64,000 nt of DNA from Verticillium longisporum (Eukaryota > Ascomycota > Sordariomycetes > Glomerellales > Plectosphaerellaceae). The notes below the pieces were generated by a model. It was given only the letters and a program-made list of their open reading frames with translations. It searched no databases and was not told the origin of the DNA. Below are positions 35,952 to 46,462 of the stretch, piece by piece. A program made the position numbers and the translations under genes. Numbering within the stretch: the stretch's first letter is position 1; each line of letters starts with the position of its first letter. The DNA is taken from the NCBI GenBank assembly GCA_019188255.1, contig JAETXT010000001.1, positions 3,410,001 to 3,474,000 of the forward strand. The letters are read 5' to 3'.

Positions 35952-36352
35952 ATGGCGTCCGCCGACTCTTTCATCATCCACGACGACAACTTCGCCTCGA
36001 CCGACAATGACGAGCTCGATTCCCTGCCATCCATCTCCAGCAGCGTGATTGACTCCGAGGCCGACTCCGAGGCGCAGGCCGAGTGGGAGCGAAGCTTGGA
36101 GCAGATGCAGCTGATGCTGACCATGATCATTGTTCCCTTTGTCGGCAAATACTTTGGCAGGAAGTTTGCCTTCTGGAGTACGATAGGCCCCCTCCATCTC
36201 TTCCCTTCAATGATCTTGGAAGACTTGAGACTAACCAGTATCCTACAGGTTGGGGTCGCTACATGGAATGGATGCACAACGTCGAGATTAGGTGGACGAA
36301 CAAGGCCAAGTTCAAGGCCGTGGGAGTGGCAGAGGCGGCGGCAACGCTGTGA
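35952..36352 (+). CDS. Mim2-like mitochondrial outer-membrane import protein
   Basis: Mim2 acts with Mim1 in the outer mitochondrial membrane to insert alpha-helical proteins. Two exons, 35952-36177 and 36249-36352 (71-nt intron, GTACGA...ACTAACC...CTACAG), give 109 residues. The N-terminal half is acidic and Ser/Asp-rich (FIIHDDNFASTDNDELDSLP). Then follow EWERSLEQMQLMLTMIIVPF, a hydrophobic segment, and GKYFGRKFAFWSWGRYMEWM, ending in a short basic region. The pattern of one membrane helix flanked by Gly/Arg/Trp fits Mim2 of filamentous fungi. Assignment is from memory of the family pattern, so moderately sure. Confidence 0.72.
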
Positions 36353-37082
36353 ACAGGGCGGCAGTTATCGTTTCGATGACGACTCAACTCTTGATGCATG
36401 GTCGATCGTCGATCGGGGTGCAGTCTATGGCCACGGGTCGCGTGTGTGCAAAAAAACGTACAAATATTGGCGTTGGGAGTTTTGGGAGGGGAAACGCATA
36501 GAACGACAGCCAGGGCGTCGCGTAGCTTTCCACATGATAAAATAAGGTCGATACAATCAGCATATCAAGCATATGGGGAAAGCGGATGGATCGGCGAACA
36601 ATCGATGAACAGTGGTATTGACTTCGACTTGTGAGCCGTGCATGGTGTAATCACTCGCTGCGTGTTGACGAAGTGCCTGCACTTGGCACTGTCGATGCGG
36701 CAACATCACTCTCAAAGGCTTTTCCAAATCAAGCAACGACATCAATTAGGAGGAACTATTAAGTTGTCGTCCGCAAAGCCATTGCGAAGACGGGTTCGAT
36801 GTCACAGAATGATTCCGCCCTGTTGCGTTTCACGCCATAATTCATAACCCTGGTACCGCCTCTTTGTATACACATCCTGAACGCCAGCCCAATACTGAGC
36901 GTTCCTGTCGCGAAGGACAAGAACGCCATTCCCAGTAGTTGCAAAAGAGCACAGCGTCAACTCACGCAGCCAGTGCATAATGTTGGGCGCACGTGTGCTT
37001 GTTGTTATTGTGCTCGTTGCCGTGGTGGTGGCTCATGTTGACAGTGACGATCACAGTCTCATGCCGGCCGAGCTGAGGGCGC
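36353..37082. other. Intergenic, convergent 3' regions
   Basis: Between the 3' ends of the Mim2-like gene (+) and the MARVEL gene (-). No gene seen. Confidence 0.5.
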
Positions 37083-37592
37083 TTACACGCCAACCTGGGC
37101 CATGTTGGGCCTTCCGCCTCGGCGCACGGAGCCGCCGCCGCGACGGAACTCCCGGACAGAGAAGAACATGCCGACAGCGAAGCAGGCAAACAGGAACCAC
37201 ATGAAGACGATGCTCGCCTGGATGGTGCGGCATCGTTTGACGACGTCGGCGGCGCCGTAGGCAATCCAGCTGCTGCCGCGACCGCGCCAGTTGCTGCAGT
37301 TGACGGCGCGGAGGCGGGCTGAGAGGACAATGGCGGCAATAAGAGTGAAGAGGGTGGCCAGGCCGTCGAGGGCGAGCACAGCGACGGGGATGGCGATGGA
37401 GTCGATAAAGGCCGTCAGGAGGCCGTAGAGAGCGGCGATCCACGACAGGACAATGACGAACATGGAGAAGTTGATGGCGGCCATGTGGCCATTTTGGTTG
37501 AGGTCAATAACATTGCCGATGAGGGCTGTGAGGAGGAGGATCCAGAGTAGCTGCAGGGCACGAATGCCGCTCTTTGCGAGGCCTTCCAACAT
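37083..37592 (-). CDS. MARVEL-domain four-helix membrane protein (Nce102-like)
   Basis: Intronless, 169 residues. Four hydrophobic segments: ALQLLWILLLTALIGNVI, INFSMFVIVLSWIAALYGLL, IAIPVAVLALDGLATLFTLI and TIQASIVFMWFLFACFAVGM. The layout and the INFSMF start of helix 2 match MARVEL proteins of the Nce102/Fhn1 group, which sit in plasma-membrane eisosomes and respond to sphingolipid levels. Between helices 3 and 4 is a soluble loop with LRAVNCSNWRGRGSSWIAYG. The C-terminal tail is Arg/Gly-rich (EFRRGGGSVRRGGRP). The family call is good; placement in the Nce102 subgroup is less sure. Confidence 0.75.
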   Translation of the reverse strand: MLEGLAKSGIRALQLLWILLLTALIGNVIDLNQNGHMAAINFSMFVIVLSWIAALYGLLTAFIDSIAIPVAVLALDGLATLFTLIAAIVLSARLRAVNCSNWRGRGSSWIAYGAADVVKRCRTIQASIVFMWFLFACFAVGMFFSVREFRRGGGSVRRGGRPNMAQVGV

Positions 37593-39186
37593 GATGGCGG
37601 TTGTTTAGAATGCTGTGGGTGCGAAATGTGGGAAGGAGGATGAAGCAGGCAAAGTTGTTGATTTTCGGCAATGGCAGAGGAACAAGCTGGAGAGAGTAAG
37701 GTTGGATGATTGGGAAAGGCACAGGTTAGACGATCATGAGAGGTGCGTTGGGAGAGCAACAGTTCTTTAATACGGAGCGACTGGCCACGGTCTGCGCCCA
37801 CGTCTGCGCCGGCAGGTTACGTCTGCCATGTCTGAAAAGTCGTTGGGCGCCGGAAAGGCAAGGGACAAGGTCAGTCGATGACCGATGACCCGTCAGATCA
37901 GGCCAGCAGCCTAGGCCACTACCACGGCGACCACCACACCACTTCTTCCCCCTTCCTCCATCCAGTACAGTGACGAGCCTGTGGATCGGCAGTTGCGGAA
38001 GCCATGACCTCATGTGCATTGGTACTTGCAGCAGCCCGCCAGCGTACGTACCCATGTCATCATCGTTCAGGGAAGAAAGCCCCGACACGCCAGGAGGGAC
38101 CCTCTTTTCAGCTCCCTCGCCAACCACAATGAAAGCGGCCACCACTGACTGATGGCTGCTGCCAGTCAGTCTCTTTGAGAGGGGTTCTCTGCTTCCTTTG
38201 GGAAGCCACCCTACCAAGCCTCCCCAGCCTCGGCCAGTGGCACTCCCCCAAAGCACACTACCTCGGGTTGGTAGGAGACCCATCGCCATAGCAATAGCAC
38301 GCCCTCCGGCACCTCGGGAACAGCATCCCCCAATCAATCCTTACCAGCGATCCCTACGCGAAACACATCACTGCCGCCCCTGCAGGGCCCTGCGGGTTTG
38401 CCCTATGGCCTGCGAACCTCACACGACCTGCATCGTTCTTCGATGCCCATGCTGTTTGGGAGACCGTCTGGGGAAGCGCTGTTCAACAACCAAGCTTTGA
38501 GAATAAGAGAACTTGGGGGGCGCAGTGCTAGAATCCGGATGCATTTCTCGCCAGTGTCATCTGGCCACGCTTGGCATGGTCTCGAAGCTCCGGTGGCTTG
38601 GATGCTCTGGTCATGCTCTACCTGCCTGCCCTAGCTGCTTGGACGGAGAGACAGACAGCTGTGGCCATGGCCTGGGATCTTGTCTCGGATGGATCGGTCC
38701 TCTTCAAAAGCTCTCTGCTATCACACATAACGTGCGTGCCTCAGGTATGACAGCATTGAAAAAATGGTCGCTGTGTGGACTGTCCAATACCGCGTGCGGT
38801 AGAGGGCCCGAGTAGCGCGACGGCTGTTCAGTAGCTCCAACACTGATGACGCAAATCAGCTCAGTGCTGTGTTCGGCTGCTGGCTGCGCCAAATTGCCCA
38901 AGGGCCCCATAGGGCTGAACGAGTCATGCTGGTAAATCGAGCATTACGGACCTCTGATATATGACGTCTTTGCTCCGTTACACGCTACTCGGCATCTTCA
39001 CAATCAGACTATAGTCCTGACCCTGCATTGAAGCGAACGCCTACTCTTGGACTACTCTAGGGAGAAAATGGGACGAAGCGGCTCTATGAACAATTAATCG
39101 TTTCCCCAATAGCATAACGCTGCAGTGGCCCAGGACGGATACCCCTCAGAAGCTCCTAATGTGCTCCCTTATCAGTTTCAGCTACT
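37593..39186. other. Intergenic region
   Basis: 1.6 kb between the MARVEL gene promoter and the 3' end of CCZ1. The open frames are short or of shadow type. Nothing supported. Confidence 0.5.
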
Positions 39187-41648
39187 TCACCGGTTCAGAC
39201 TCAATAAGCCCTCTATGTACTTCCGTGTGTCCACACCGATCCCCGACGCCAGGCGGCCAGCGCCCTCGCCCCAGCTGCTACCAGTCTCAGCAAATGTGCC
39301 GCTGAATCCTCTAGAGCTGGCGTGGTCACTTGCTCGCCGGATCAAGAAGATCTCTTTATCTACCCTTGGCTCTGATGCAGGGGACTTCTTAATGAGTCGA
39401 TCGGCGCTGGACTCGCTCGCTGCAGGGTCTTCTGTACTGGGGCTGGCCTCGTCGATGATGGCCTCTTCAGAAGTTTGAGCTTCTTCCTGAGATTGGGCTG
39501 AGCCACTCCGGTCCAATATCCGCTGCCAAACCACCCACCATCCGCGGTTTGTCTTACACGTCCGCTCGAGCTCGGTAACGTTACGACGTGTGAGGGCGTA
39601 CATGTTCAGTAGTTGCATATGTGTATTGATCGCCTCAACACGTGACCATGCATCTGTGCCCTCTGAAGGTAGCTGGCTCGGGTCCGGTATGTTTGGCAGT
39701 GTTGAGTGGACGGTCAAGGCTGTCGGGTCCCAAATGACATCGTAAATGCTCGTGCCAGCAGCGCCGACGGACGGCCGTTCGGGGCGATATTTTGTTGACG
39801 CCAGAAGCGGCTTTTGCAGAGGGACCAGTTGTCGGTGCAGGTTCCGATAGAATGACTCCCACGAAAGGGAGTCTGTTCGAAGCTCAAACAAGAATGTGTA
39901 GATGAATGGTTTGTTGACATAGACCACGATTCGCATCTTCTTCGTTTTGTTCTGGCTGTGTGTCGTAAAGGTTGATGCAGAGGACGCAGGAACACCAGGG
40001 ATCGGGGTTATCTCGTTGACGAGACTTCCGATGTTCTTTACAACCTGACTTTCGGAGAGATCTCGCTCTGCCTTCTCGAGTTCCACATGAACGGTCCGGA
40101 GCATTGTTCGAGCGTTGCTATCCTCTCTATCCGCATCGCCATACTCACCTGAATCGTCGCCTTCACTAGCACTGCTCTCCTCGACATCTCCCAGAAGACC
40201 GATGAGGTAGTGGCCAGTGGTGTCGGCTACCTTCTTCGGCGCAGGGGCCTGAGCGCTGACGGCGGACTCGACTTCAAGCTTGTCCGCGTCTTGGGCAAAC
40301 TGCTCGTCAGACTTGCCGATAGACCAGTAAGTTCCATAGCCGAGTTTCATATAAGTCATGAATCTGTCTAGATGCCCGTCCGCATCTTTTGATCCATCCG
40401 TGGGGCTCTCATCGGATGGTGTGGGAACGTCAGGTGTCCTAGCCTCCGCAACTGTGCCAATGGTCTGGCCTCGTCGGTCAGCCAGCGTCTGGCTTGATAT
40501 GGAGCCCTTTGAATCTGCAGAACCAATCGAAGGGCGAAGGGGGGTCCCCTTGGAAGACTTGGCAGTCTCCTTATCCCCCTTGGTAGCCTTCCCTCGCCGA
40601 GCTCGGCGCAATGAAGTTGGGCTATCGTGGACGCCGTAAGCGTTCGAGCCCCACGTGTAGAGATCCTCCATCCAGCAAGTCACGTCCCTTAAAGACTTCC
40701 GGGAGAGGCCACCCACTCCCAGAAAGATGGCTCCGTCATCGGGTCCGGGCTCTCGACCAGTGCCGAGCCATGGAGCGGTCAATCCATCGGGAGATTCCAG
40801 GGCGATCCCGTTGGAGCTGAATCTCGAGATAACCAGATCCTGAAGGCCTTCCATCCTGCCGACCAGGCCAGCAAGTCCGTCTCGCTCGCCACTCCCGCGC
40901 TCATCCTGACCGACGCCGATGCCGAGCTCGCTCGATGCAGCAATATTGATGCTTCCCAAAAGGCTGCGAGTCGGGTTACCCTGTAGCATGACATTCCAGG
41001 TTGACAGGAACCAATCCCAGTAGCGAGTCAGAATACTGACGAATTTGGGTCGCCCAGTGCGCACAAACAGCGAGCTCAGAGAGAAGCCGTGGTGCAAGAG
41101 GAACGTGGAGTGCGCACGGAGCAGATCCTGTAACAGCAACGTAGCCGGCTTGATCTCTTTTGATGAGTACTCGGCCACCTCCTCGACGGGCTCACCAGTT
41201 TTGCCGGTTGGGAGCTTTGGCGGCAGAGGAATCTTGGTAAGTTCAATCGACTGTGATCAAGTTAGACACCAATGTTCCAGACAGGCCGCGTGGTCGTGAT
41301 CCAGCTTACAACAAGAGCCCACCAACCAGACTCGATTTCGTGAAGGACGACGCGTGACTTTTCAGTGTCAATGGTGTCGACGGGCTGCCCCCGAAAACTC
41401 TTGCCAAAGTCCACCATGCCTTGGGCAAGGCCAATCTGTCGGAGACGTTCATTGCGCTCTTCCTGGGAGACATTCTCAGTTGGTCTACCCTGCCCGCGGG
41501 AGCGGTGACGGCGTTTGTGGCGTTGTGTGGTGACTGATGCGTAATAAACGATCTGGTCGTCAATAGTCTCATCGGTGATGCCGAGTGAGGGGTTGAAGAT
41601 GGCGAGGAAGCCCAGCTGCGCGGGAACGATACCGCCTGGGGATGCCAT
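39187..41648 (-). CDS. CCZ1: Vacuolar fusion protein CCZ1 homolog
   Basis: CCZ1 pairs with MON1 as the exchange factor for Rab7/Ypt7 on late endosomes and vacuoles. Two minus-strand exons, 41648-41310 and 41250-39187, with a 59-nt GTAAGC...CACAG intron (phase 0), give 800 residues. The first longin domain opens with LGFLAIFNPSLGITDETIDD and IVYYASV, the CCZ1 hallmark. The splice joins GWWALV to SIELTKIPLPP. Next are DLLRAHSTFLLHHGFSLSSL and RYWDWFLSTWNVML. The central part is long, charged and disordered. The C-terminal longin region shows RIVVYVNKPFIYTFLFELRT and SFYRNLHRQLVPLQKPLLAS, ending RKYIEGLLSLNR. Typical filamentous-fungal length. No anomalies. Confidence 0.9.
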
Positions 41649-42399
41649 GTTGTGCGGCCGACGTCTGTCGGTGTCTCAGTGACTCTGGTACCCAACCCGT
41701 CTTCTCGTCCAGACAGCTCTCCTCGAAACTCGTGTGGGGCACTCGAGAGTGAGGCTCCTCCAACCAGCTACCCACTCTTTGCAAGGTGACCTGCTGCCCG
41801 GACGTGGCGGAGGTGTTTCGGTTGGGGCCCTGCCTGCTGCAATCGACGGGCGGGGGAGGTATTTGTAGAGGAGTCTCCGTTGAACAGAAGATGGTGCGTT
41901 GATGGGCGCAGGATGGCAATGCGCTACACGACATGCACGAGGGTGGTTGTTCAGCTTGCGATCCCTGGCAGATCTAGGCCGGCCTGGTGTGTCCCATCCT
42001 GCTGGCGAGCGGCGCGGCCCTCCGTGATGTGCTCTAGCCTCCAGAGGAGGTAGGTAATTAGATAAGGTACTGGGGCTTCAGCGATCGAGATCAGTTCCCG
42101 GGGCCTCGGTGAAGCTGACTAAGGCGCTCTCTGCCTCTGCCATAGAAACATCAGTCTGGCCAGTGCATACAGGGATCCCACGACCTCCTTCCTGCATACC
42201 ACCTGTTGCATGCATCTACGTTCTCACAATTGTGTTCCGTCATCCTTCTGGGATAGGTACTTAGGGTAAGGTAGAGACAGCTCATCACGACCTTGCAGGT
42301 TCACACCATCGATCTCTGGCCTGAACCCCTCACCATGAGCATGCATGAATCTGTACAACATTACATCTGGTCAAATGAAGGACATCTTGATTCGCCTCG
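41649..42399. other. Intergenic region upstream of CCZ1
   Basis: Promoter side of CCZ1. GAGGTAGGTAATTAG and TAGGTACTTAGGGTAAGG near 42050 and 42255 belong to the TAGGTA-type words seen elsewhere. No gene. Confidence 0.45.
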
Positions 42400-43750
42400 T
42401 CAAGTCTTCTGAACCCCTGCCACAAGGTAATCACTACATCGTTGCAGAGGCTGCACAACTCTCAAGAGCATCTTCCTGCCTCCACTCATCTCGGCCACAT
42501 GGTGCGCTGCGGTTCCCTCCCAAACACCACCCGACAGCATCAGCATACTCACTACCAGCCTCTTCAATGACCTCGCGCTGCCAGTCTCGCGCCGCCAGAA
42601 CGTCGTATCCCGTCCTTTCCATGTCGCTGCTGCCTACTGGCCACATCTTCCTGCAGGACTGCTCCTCAAGGACATCGCCGAAGCAAAGCTCCGAGAGGAT
42701 GATTCCTAACTGATCTAACGACCGGCTGAGCTCCAGGCTGGCAGCATGCACGCCTTCTACACCTTTGGCACGCGAACCGATGAAATGCTGGCTCACGTGA
42801 GGCTGATCCAACTGTAGTACATCTCGCTGTTCTGGCTCTCGAAAGAACACTATGTCGTCCTTTTTCAATGACACCGGCCACCACTGTGTTTCGAGAAGTT
42901 GTACAAACGATGAGGCCAAATTTAAAGACAGGACATATCGCTGGCGCCGATTCGGTCGAGTCGGCACCTCACTCTGAAGGATCTGCGTTAGCGTCACTGA
43001 CGTGATGTCCTGCCTCTTTTGATGGCGAGCTGTGAAAACAAAATATCGGCAGTTCTCGTCTGCCAGAAAGCCACGGCACGACTCGCCATCTGCTTCTAGC
43101 GAGGCACAAAGACTAGAGATTGGCCCCTTTTCTAATCCGTCGACTGCTGTGTCTTGTGGTATCAGAACCATAGAGGGAGTTGCCCTGAGCTCCATCAGTA
43201 TCACGTCTTATGGGATCAGTCCGGTCCGGCCTACCTTGAGGAAATGACATCTTCAATTCGTGGCGTTGAACGCATCGCTGACTTTGCAGGTTGGTCTTGT
43301 CTGTGGTTCGGCTCGCTCATAACCAGGCTCTCCAGGTCTTCAGCAGCTCGATCGAGGGCAGTCGACTGCTCAGCATCTTCAGACATTATGGCCTTGCGCG
43401 TGGCCCATTGAGACAGCTCCGTTGCCTCGAACCAAAAATTGAATTCCGAGTTCTTCCCTGTCCGGTGCTGAAGTTGCAGGTTTGCGCAGTGTTGTTGGGA
43501 ACAATAACAGTTCCAGGCGTCTGCGAGCAAATGAAACACCCTGGCAGCCTTCATCCAGAATTGGCATACCGCGTTGTCATCGATCCTCGACTTGAACTCT
43601 GATGCCTGTTGTACAAGGTGCGCATCTTTGCCACTGGAGTCCATGAGCTTCTCGAGCTTATCGTTGTAGGCTTGGAGCTCCGCAAACAGTTGAGTTCGAA
43701 CACTCTCGCTATTGCTGAACTTGAATCTGTAGGACTGGAAGGCGCAGTCC
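42400..43750 (-). pseudogene. 5'-truncated DUF7580-type protein remnant
   Basis: DUF7580 is a C-terminal domain of many Pezizomycotina proteins of unknown role, often near NLR/HET-type genes. Minus-strand coding runs from about 43750: YRFKFSNSESVRTQLFAELQ, then ADAWNCYCSQQHCANLQLQH (typical W-x-C-x-C...H-C-A-N-L-x-L-x-H core). A possible intron follows (GTAGGC donor at about 43244, CTCAG acceptor; in-frame join SSRATPSMVLIP). The second part has RQRYVLSLNLASSFVQLLET, QWWP, DDIVFFRE, PHVSQHF, SLDQLGIILSELCFG and GWCLGGNRSAP. Near 42471-42475 an extra base shifts DEWRQE away from MLLRVVQPLQRCSDYL, the expected end, which stops at 42400. No N-terminal half exists upstream: the sequence changes to an ankyrin gene on the other strand. 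Truncation plus frameshift suggests a pseudogene. Confidence 0.65.
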
Positions 43751-44485
43751 AAGATACAGCCATACGTACACTGGCATCCGAAATCGACCGGAAGAAAATA
43801 TCCGCCATCAAAAAAATCCTAGACTCCGGCGCCGACCCGAACCTGGCGGACAAGTTTGGTTGTACTGCTCTACATTGGATGCTGCGCTTGTTCTGGCGGC
43901 CGAAAAGCCGCAGCGCGCAACGGCCATCGAGCACACACGAGCAGTTACGATCCCCGATATACACCTTTGAACTGTTGGAAATGGATGTCAACAAATCGCC
44001 TTTTACGCACGGAGGCAACGTCAAATCGCGCAACTTTCCATGTGGGTTACCGCTTGCTGCTGCAGTCAGACGAGGTTTCGTAGAGGGAACCAAAGTACTG
44101 ATGGGGTCGATATCGACCACTGCGACGATCTTAGGCAAACACCTCTTACTATTGCAGTTGAACGCAATCTAGTGGAGGTTGCCAAGCTACTCATTGATGC
44201 TGGGGCCGATATCAACTACTGCAGCGATATAGGCAGTCCACCTCTTGCTATTGCAGTTGAACGCAACCGAATGGAGGTTGCTGAGCTGTTCATTGGTGCC
44301 GGGGCCGATATGAACCACCGAGACAATTTTTGGAAAAAAAAAAAAAAAAACTTTTTACTGTGGCAGCTGAACTCAATCGAGTGGAGGTTGCCAAGCTGCT
44401 CATTAATGCTGGGGCCGAAGTCGGCAAAATCAAATTGAGCGAGGTGGACGACGAGATGAGGAAAGTTTTAGTCGGGGAGACCTGA
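43745..44485 (+). pseudogene. Ankyrin-repeat gene fragment, degenerate
   Basis: Plus-strand coding begins near the break with the DUF7580 remnant: AVQDTAIRTLASEIDRKKIS, then AIKKILDSGADPNLADKFG, an ankyrin repeat. Further repeats are TPLTIAVERNLVEVAKLLID, INYCSDIGSPPLAIAVERNR and VEVAKLLINAGAEVGK, with a normal-looking end (DDEMRKVLVGET, stop). The frame is broken twice. Near 44095-44120 a repeat is shortened (KVLM then GVDIDHCDD in the next frame, where KVLIDAGADI is expected). At 44334-44350 a run of 17 A interrupts the repeat between DNFW and TVAAELN. No start codon context and no N-terminal domain. Probably the 3' tail of a larger NLR- or ankyrin-type gene. Confidence 0.65.
44334..44350. 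repeat. Poly-A tract (A17) inside the ankyrin fragment
   Basis: Seventeen A sit between TTTTTGG and CTTTTTACTG. Homologous repeats in the same gene have a normal codon stretch here, so most of the run looks like an expansion. Confidence 0.8.
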
Positions 44486-44676
44486 CCGAAAAGCAACCAT
44501 GGACTTGCACATATGGTCGACTCGTTTCAAGTCAGATGATAGCTCACGTACGATCAATTACAGTCAGTCTAAATCGGATAGTATTGCAAAGGTACAACGT
44601 AAAAGAAAAAACATCACATCATGTCGTCCCGCTACATCATACCACTCTACTGCTATACATGCATGCAAAGACCCCT

Positions 44677-46462
44677 TTAGTGGAACTGGTCCTCTGTGAC
44701 GCCCTTGCCCATGGCGGCGGTGCTGCTGATGCCGCCGCTGACCATCTTGAGCAGCTCGTCGACGTAGCTGGCGCCGCTCCACTTTTGGTGCTTGACGACG
44801 TCGATGCCGCCCTCCATCTCGGGCTCCTGGACGAGCTCGCCGTAGGCGCGCATGCCCTGCTGGCTGTAGGCGCGGGCAAACTTGTCGCTGATGAGGGCCG
44901 TCGTGTGCAGGCCCGCGAGCGTGATGAACTGCCAGCAGTAGCCCAGGGACGCGAGGCGGCGGATGTACGTCTCCTGCTCGTCGCGGGGCATGGCCGTCTT
45001 CCAGTTGAAGGACGGGGAGAGGTTGTAGGCGAGCCTGTGGTTGTTAGCATCTGCCTTTATGGAACGAGGAGGGGGAAAAATGTCCCGTGTCTTCATGATG
45101 ATGAAAGGGAGAAACTCACTTCTGCTCGGGCCACACAGCGTGAACGCCCTTGGCAAACTCCTGCGCCTGCTTGTAGTCGGGCAGCTTGCTCTCCATCCAG
45201 ATGGCGTCGCAGTAGGGTGCGTAGGCGATGGCGCGGTTGATGGCACAGTCGCAGCCGCCCTTGAGGCGGAAGTAGCCCTCGCGCGTGCGGGGCGCGTCCC
45301 AGTCGAAGAAAATATCGATGCCGAGGACGCCCTTGGCAACGGCGCGGGCCTCCGTGTTCGATTTGCCCTTGGCGGCGGCAAGGTAACGGGCGACGGCGGC
45401 CTCCTTGTCCGGTTGGGGACCGGCGCGGACGGCGGGGACGACGGCGTCATCGGAGCGCTGGAGGTTGGCCTTGGCGATCCACTCATCCTCGATGGTCTGG
45501 AGCTCGGCACCGGTCTTGCCAGCCTCCTGGGCGGCGTTCATGAGGTCGTTGAGGGGCTGGAGGCTGGGGTTCGTGCTGCCGAGGATGAAGGCGTGGTCGC
45601 GAGGGTCAATGGTGGTGGTGATGAGGGTGGCGGCCTCGGCGTCGGTGCGAGCGACGGCGACGAGGTCGGAACCCATGATATCCGCCTGGGCGCGGATGGC
45701 GACGAGGCGGTTGATGTGCTCGCTGATGGGCACGAGGACCTTGCCGGCCATGTGGCCGCACTTCTTGGTACCAGGGGCCTGGTCCTCAATGTGAATGCCA
45801 GCGGCGCCCTTCTCGACGAAGAGCTTGGTCAGCTTCATGACGGCCGTGAGGCCACCGTGACCGGTATCGGCATCGGCAATGATGGGACGGAGGTAGTCGA
45901 CGTTGGCGAGCTGGGCGCGCGCAGACTTGGGGTGGGAGAGACGCTCCTGGCGCTGTTTGCGGTCGTGGAACAGCTGAGCCATGAAGAGGTGGCGGACCTT
46001 GTTGGGAACGGTTTTCTGTACCATTTCAGCTGTGATTCAGACGCGGATACGGGCTGTTGGGGGGGGGGGACTCACGTAGGGATAATCAGCCAGATCAGGG
46101 CCGGGCTCGTCAGAGGCCGAGGCGGTAGAGGACGACTGCCAGCCAGAGACGTAGACGGTGTCGAGGTACTTGGCCATCTGGGTCACCATGGTAGGCTCGA
46201 GACAGCCGTACGTGTAACTGGCGTCCTTGTTCTGGAAGCGGTTCTCGAGGATGTTCCACAGCTTTTTGGACTGGGCGTTTCCCGGGTACTCAATCTTGAG
46301 GTTGCCGCGCTTAGAGGCGATCTGCTCGGGGGTGAAGGCGCGCTTGGTGTGGCGCCATCTTGAGTCGCTCCACCACTGCTTAATCTGCTCGACCTCCTGG
46401 TTGAAGAGCTCGTCCTCGGTCTCTGGGTCCACAGCCGGGTTCACCATGTTGTTGGCAGCCAT
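44677..46462 (-). CDS. acuD: Isocitrate lyase
   Basis: Isocitrate lyase splits isocitrate to glyoxylate and succinate, the first step of the glyoxylate bypass for growth on acetate and fatty acids. Three minus-strand exons, 46462-46076, 46015-45120 and 45034-44677; introns of 60 nt (GTGAGT then a C11 run, ...GTACAG) and 85 nt (GTGAGT...GCTAACAACCACAG); 546 residues. Seen: EIEQ-type start ([14 protein letters not shown]), [71 protein letters not shown] (catalytic Cys in KKCGH), [24 protein letters not shown] and LSPSFNW. It ends TEDQFH, with no SKL-like peroxisomal signal. A C11 tract lies 3 bases before the start codon. The symbol follows Aspergillus use. Confidence 0.95.
46059..46069. repeat. 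Poly-G tract (G11) in isocitrate lyase intron 1
   Basis: On the coding strand this is C11 directly after the GTGAGT donor. Confidence 0.85.

Noticed and set aside
37726..38337. Minus-strand 203-codon frame
   Set aside because: Low-complexity Gly/Arg/Ser translation with no domain, in a region without splice or promoter signals.
42400..44485. A two-gene defence or allorecognition system (DUF7580 plus ankyrin) as an active locus
   Set aside because: Both genes lack their N-terminal halves and carry frame breaks, so an active system is not supported here; reported as remnants instead.
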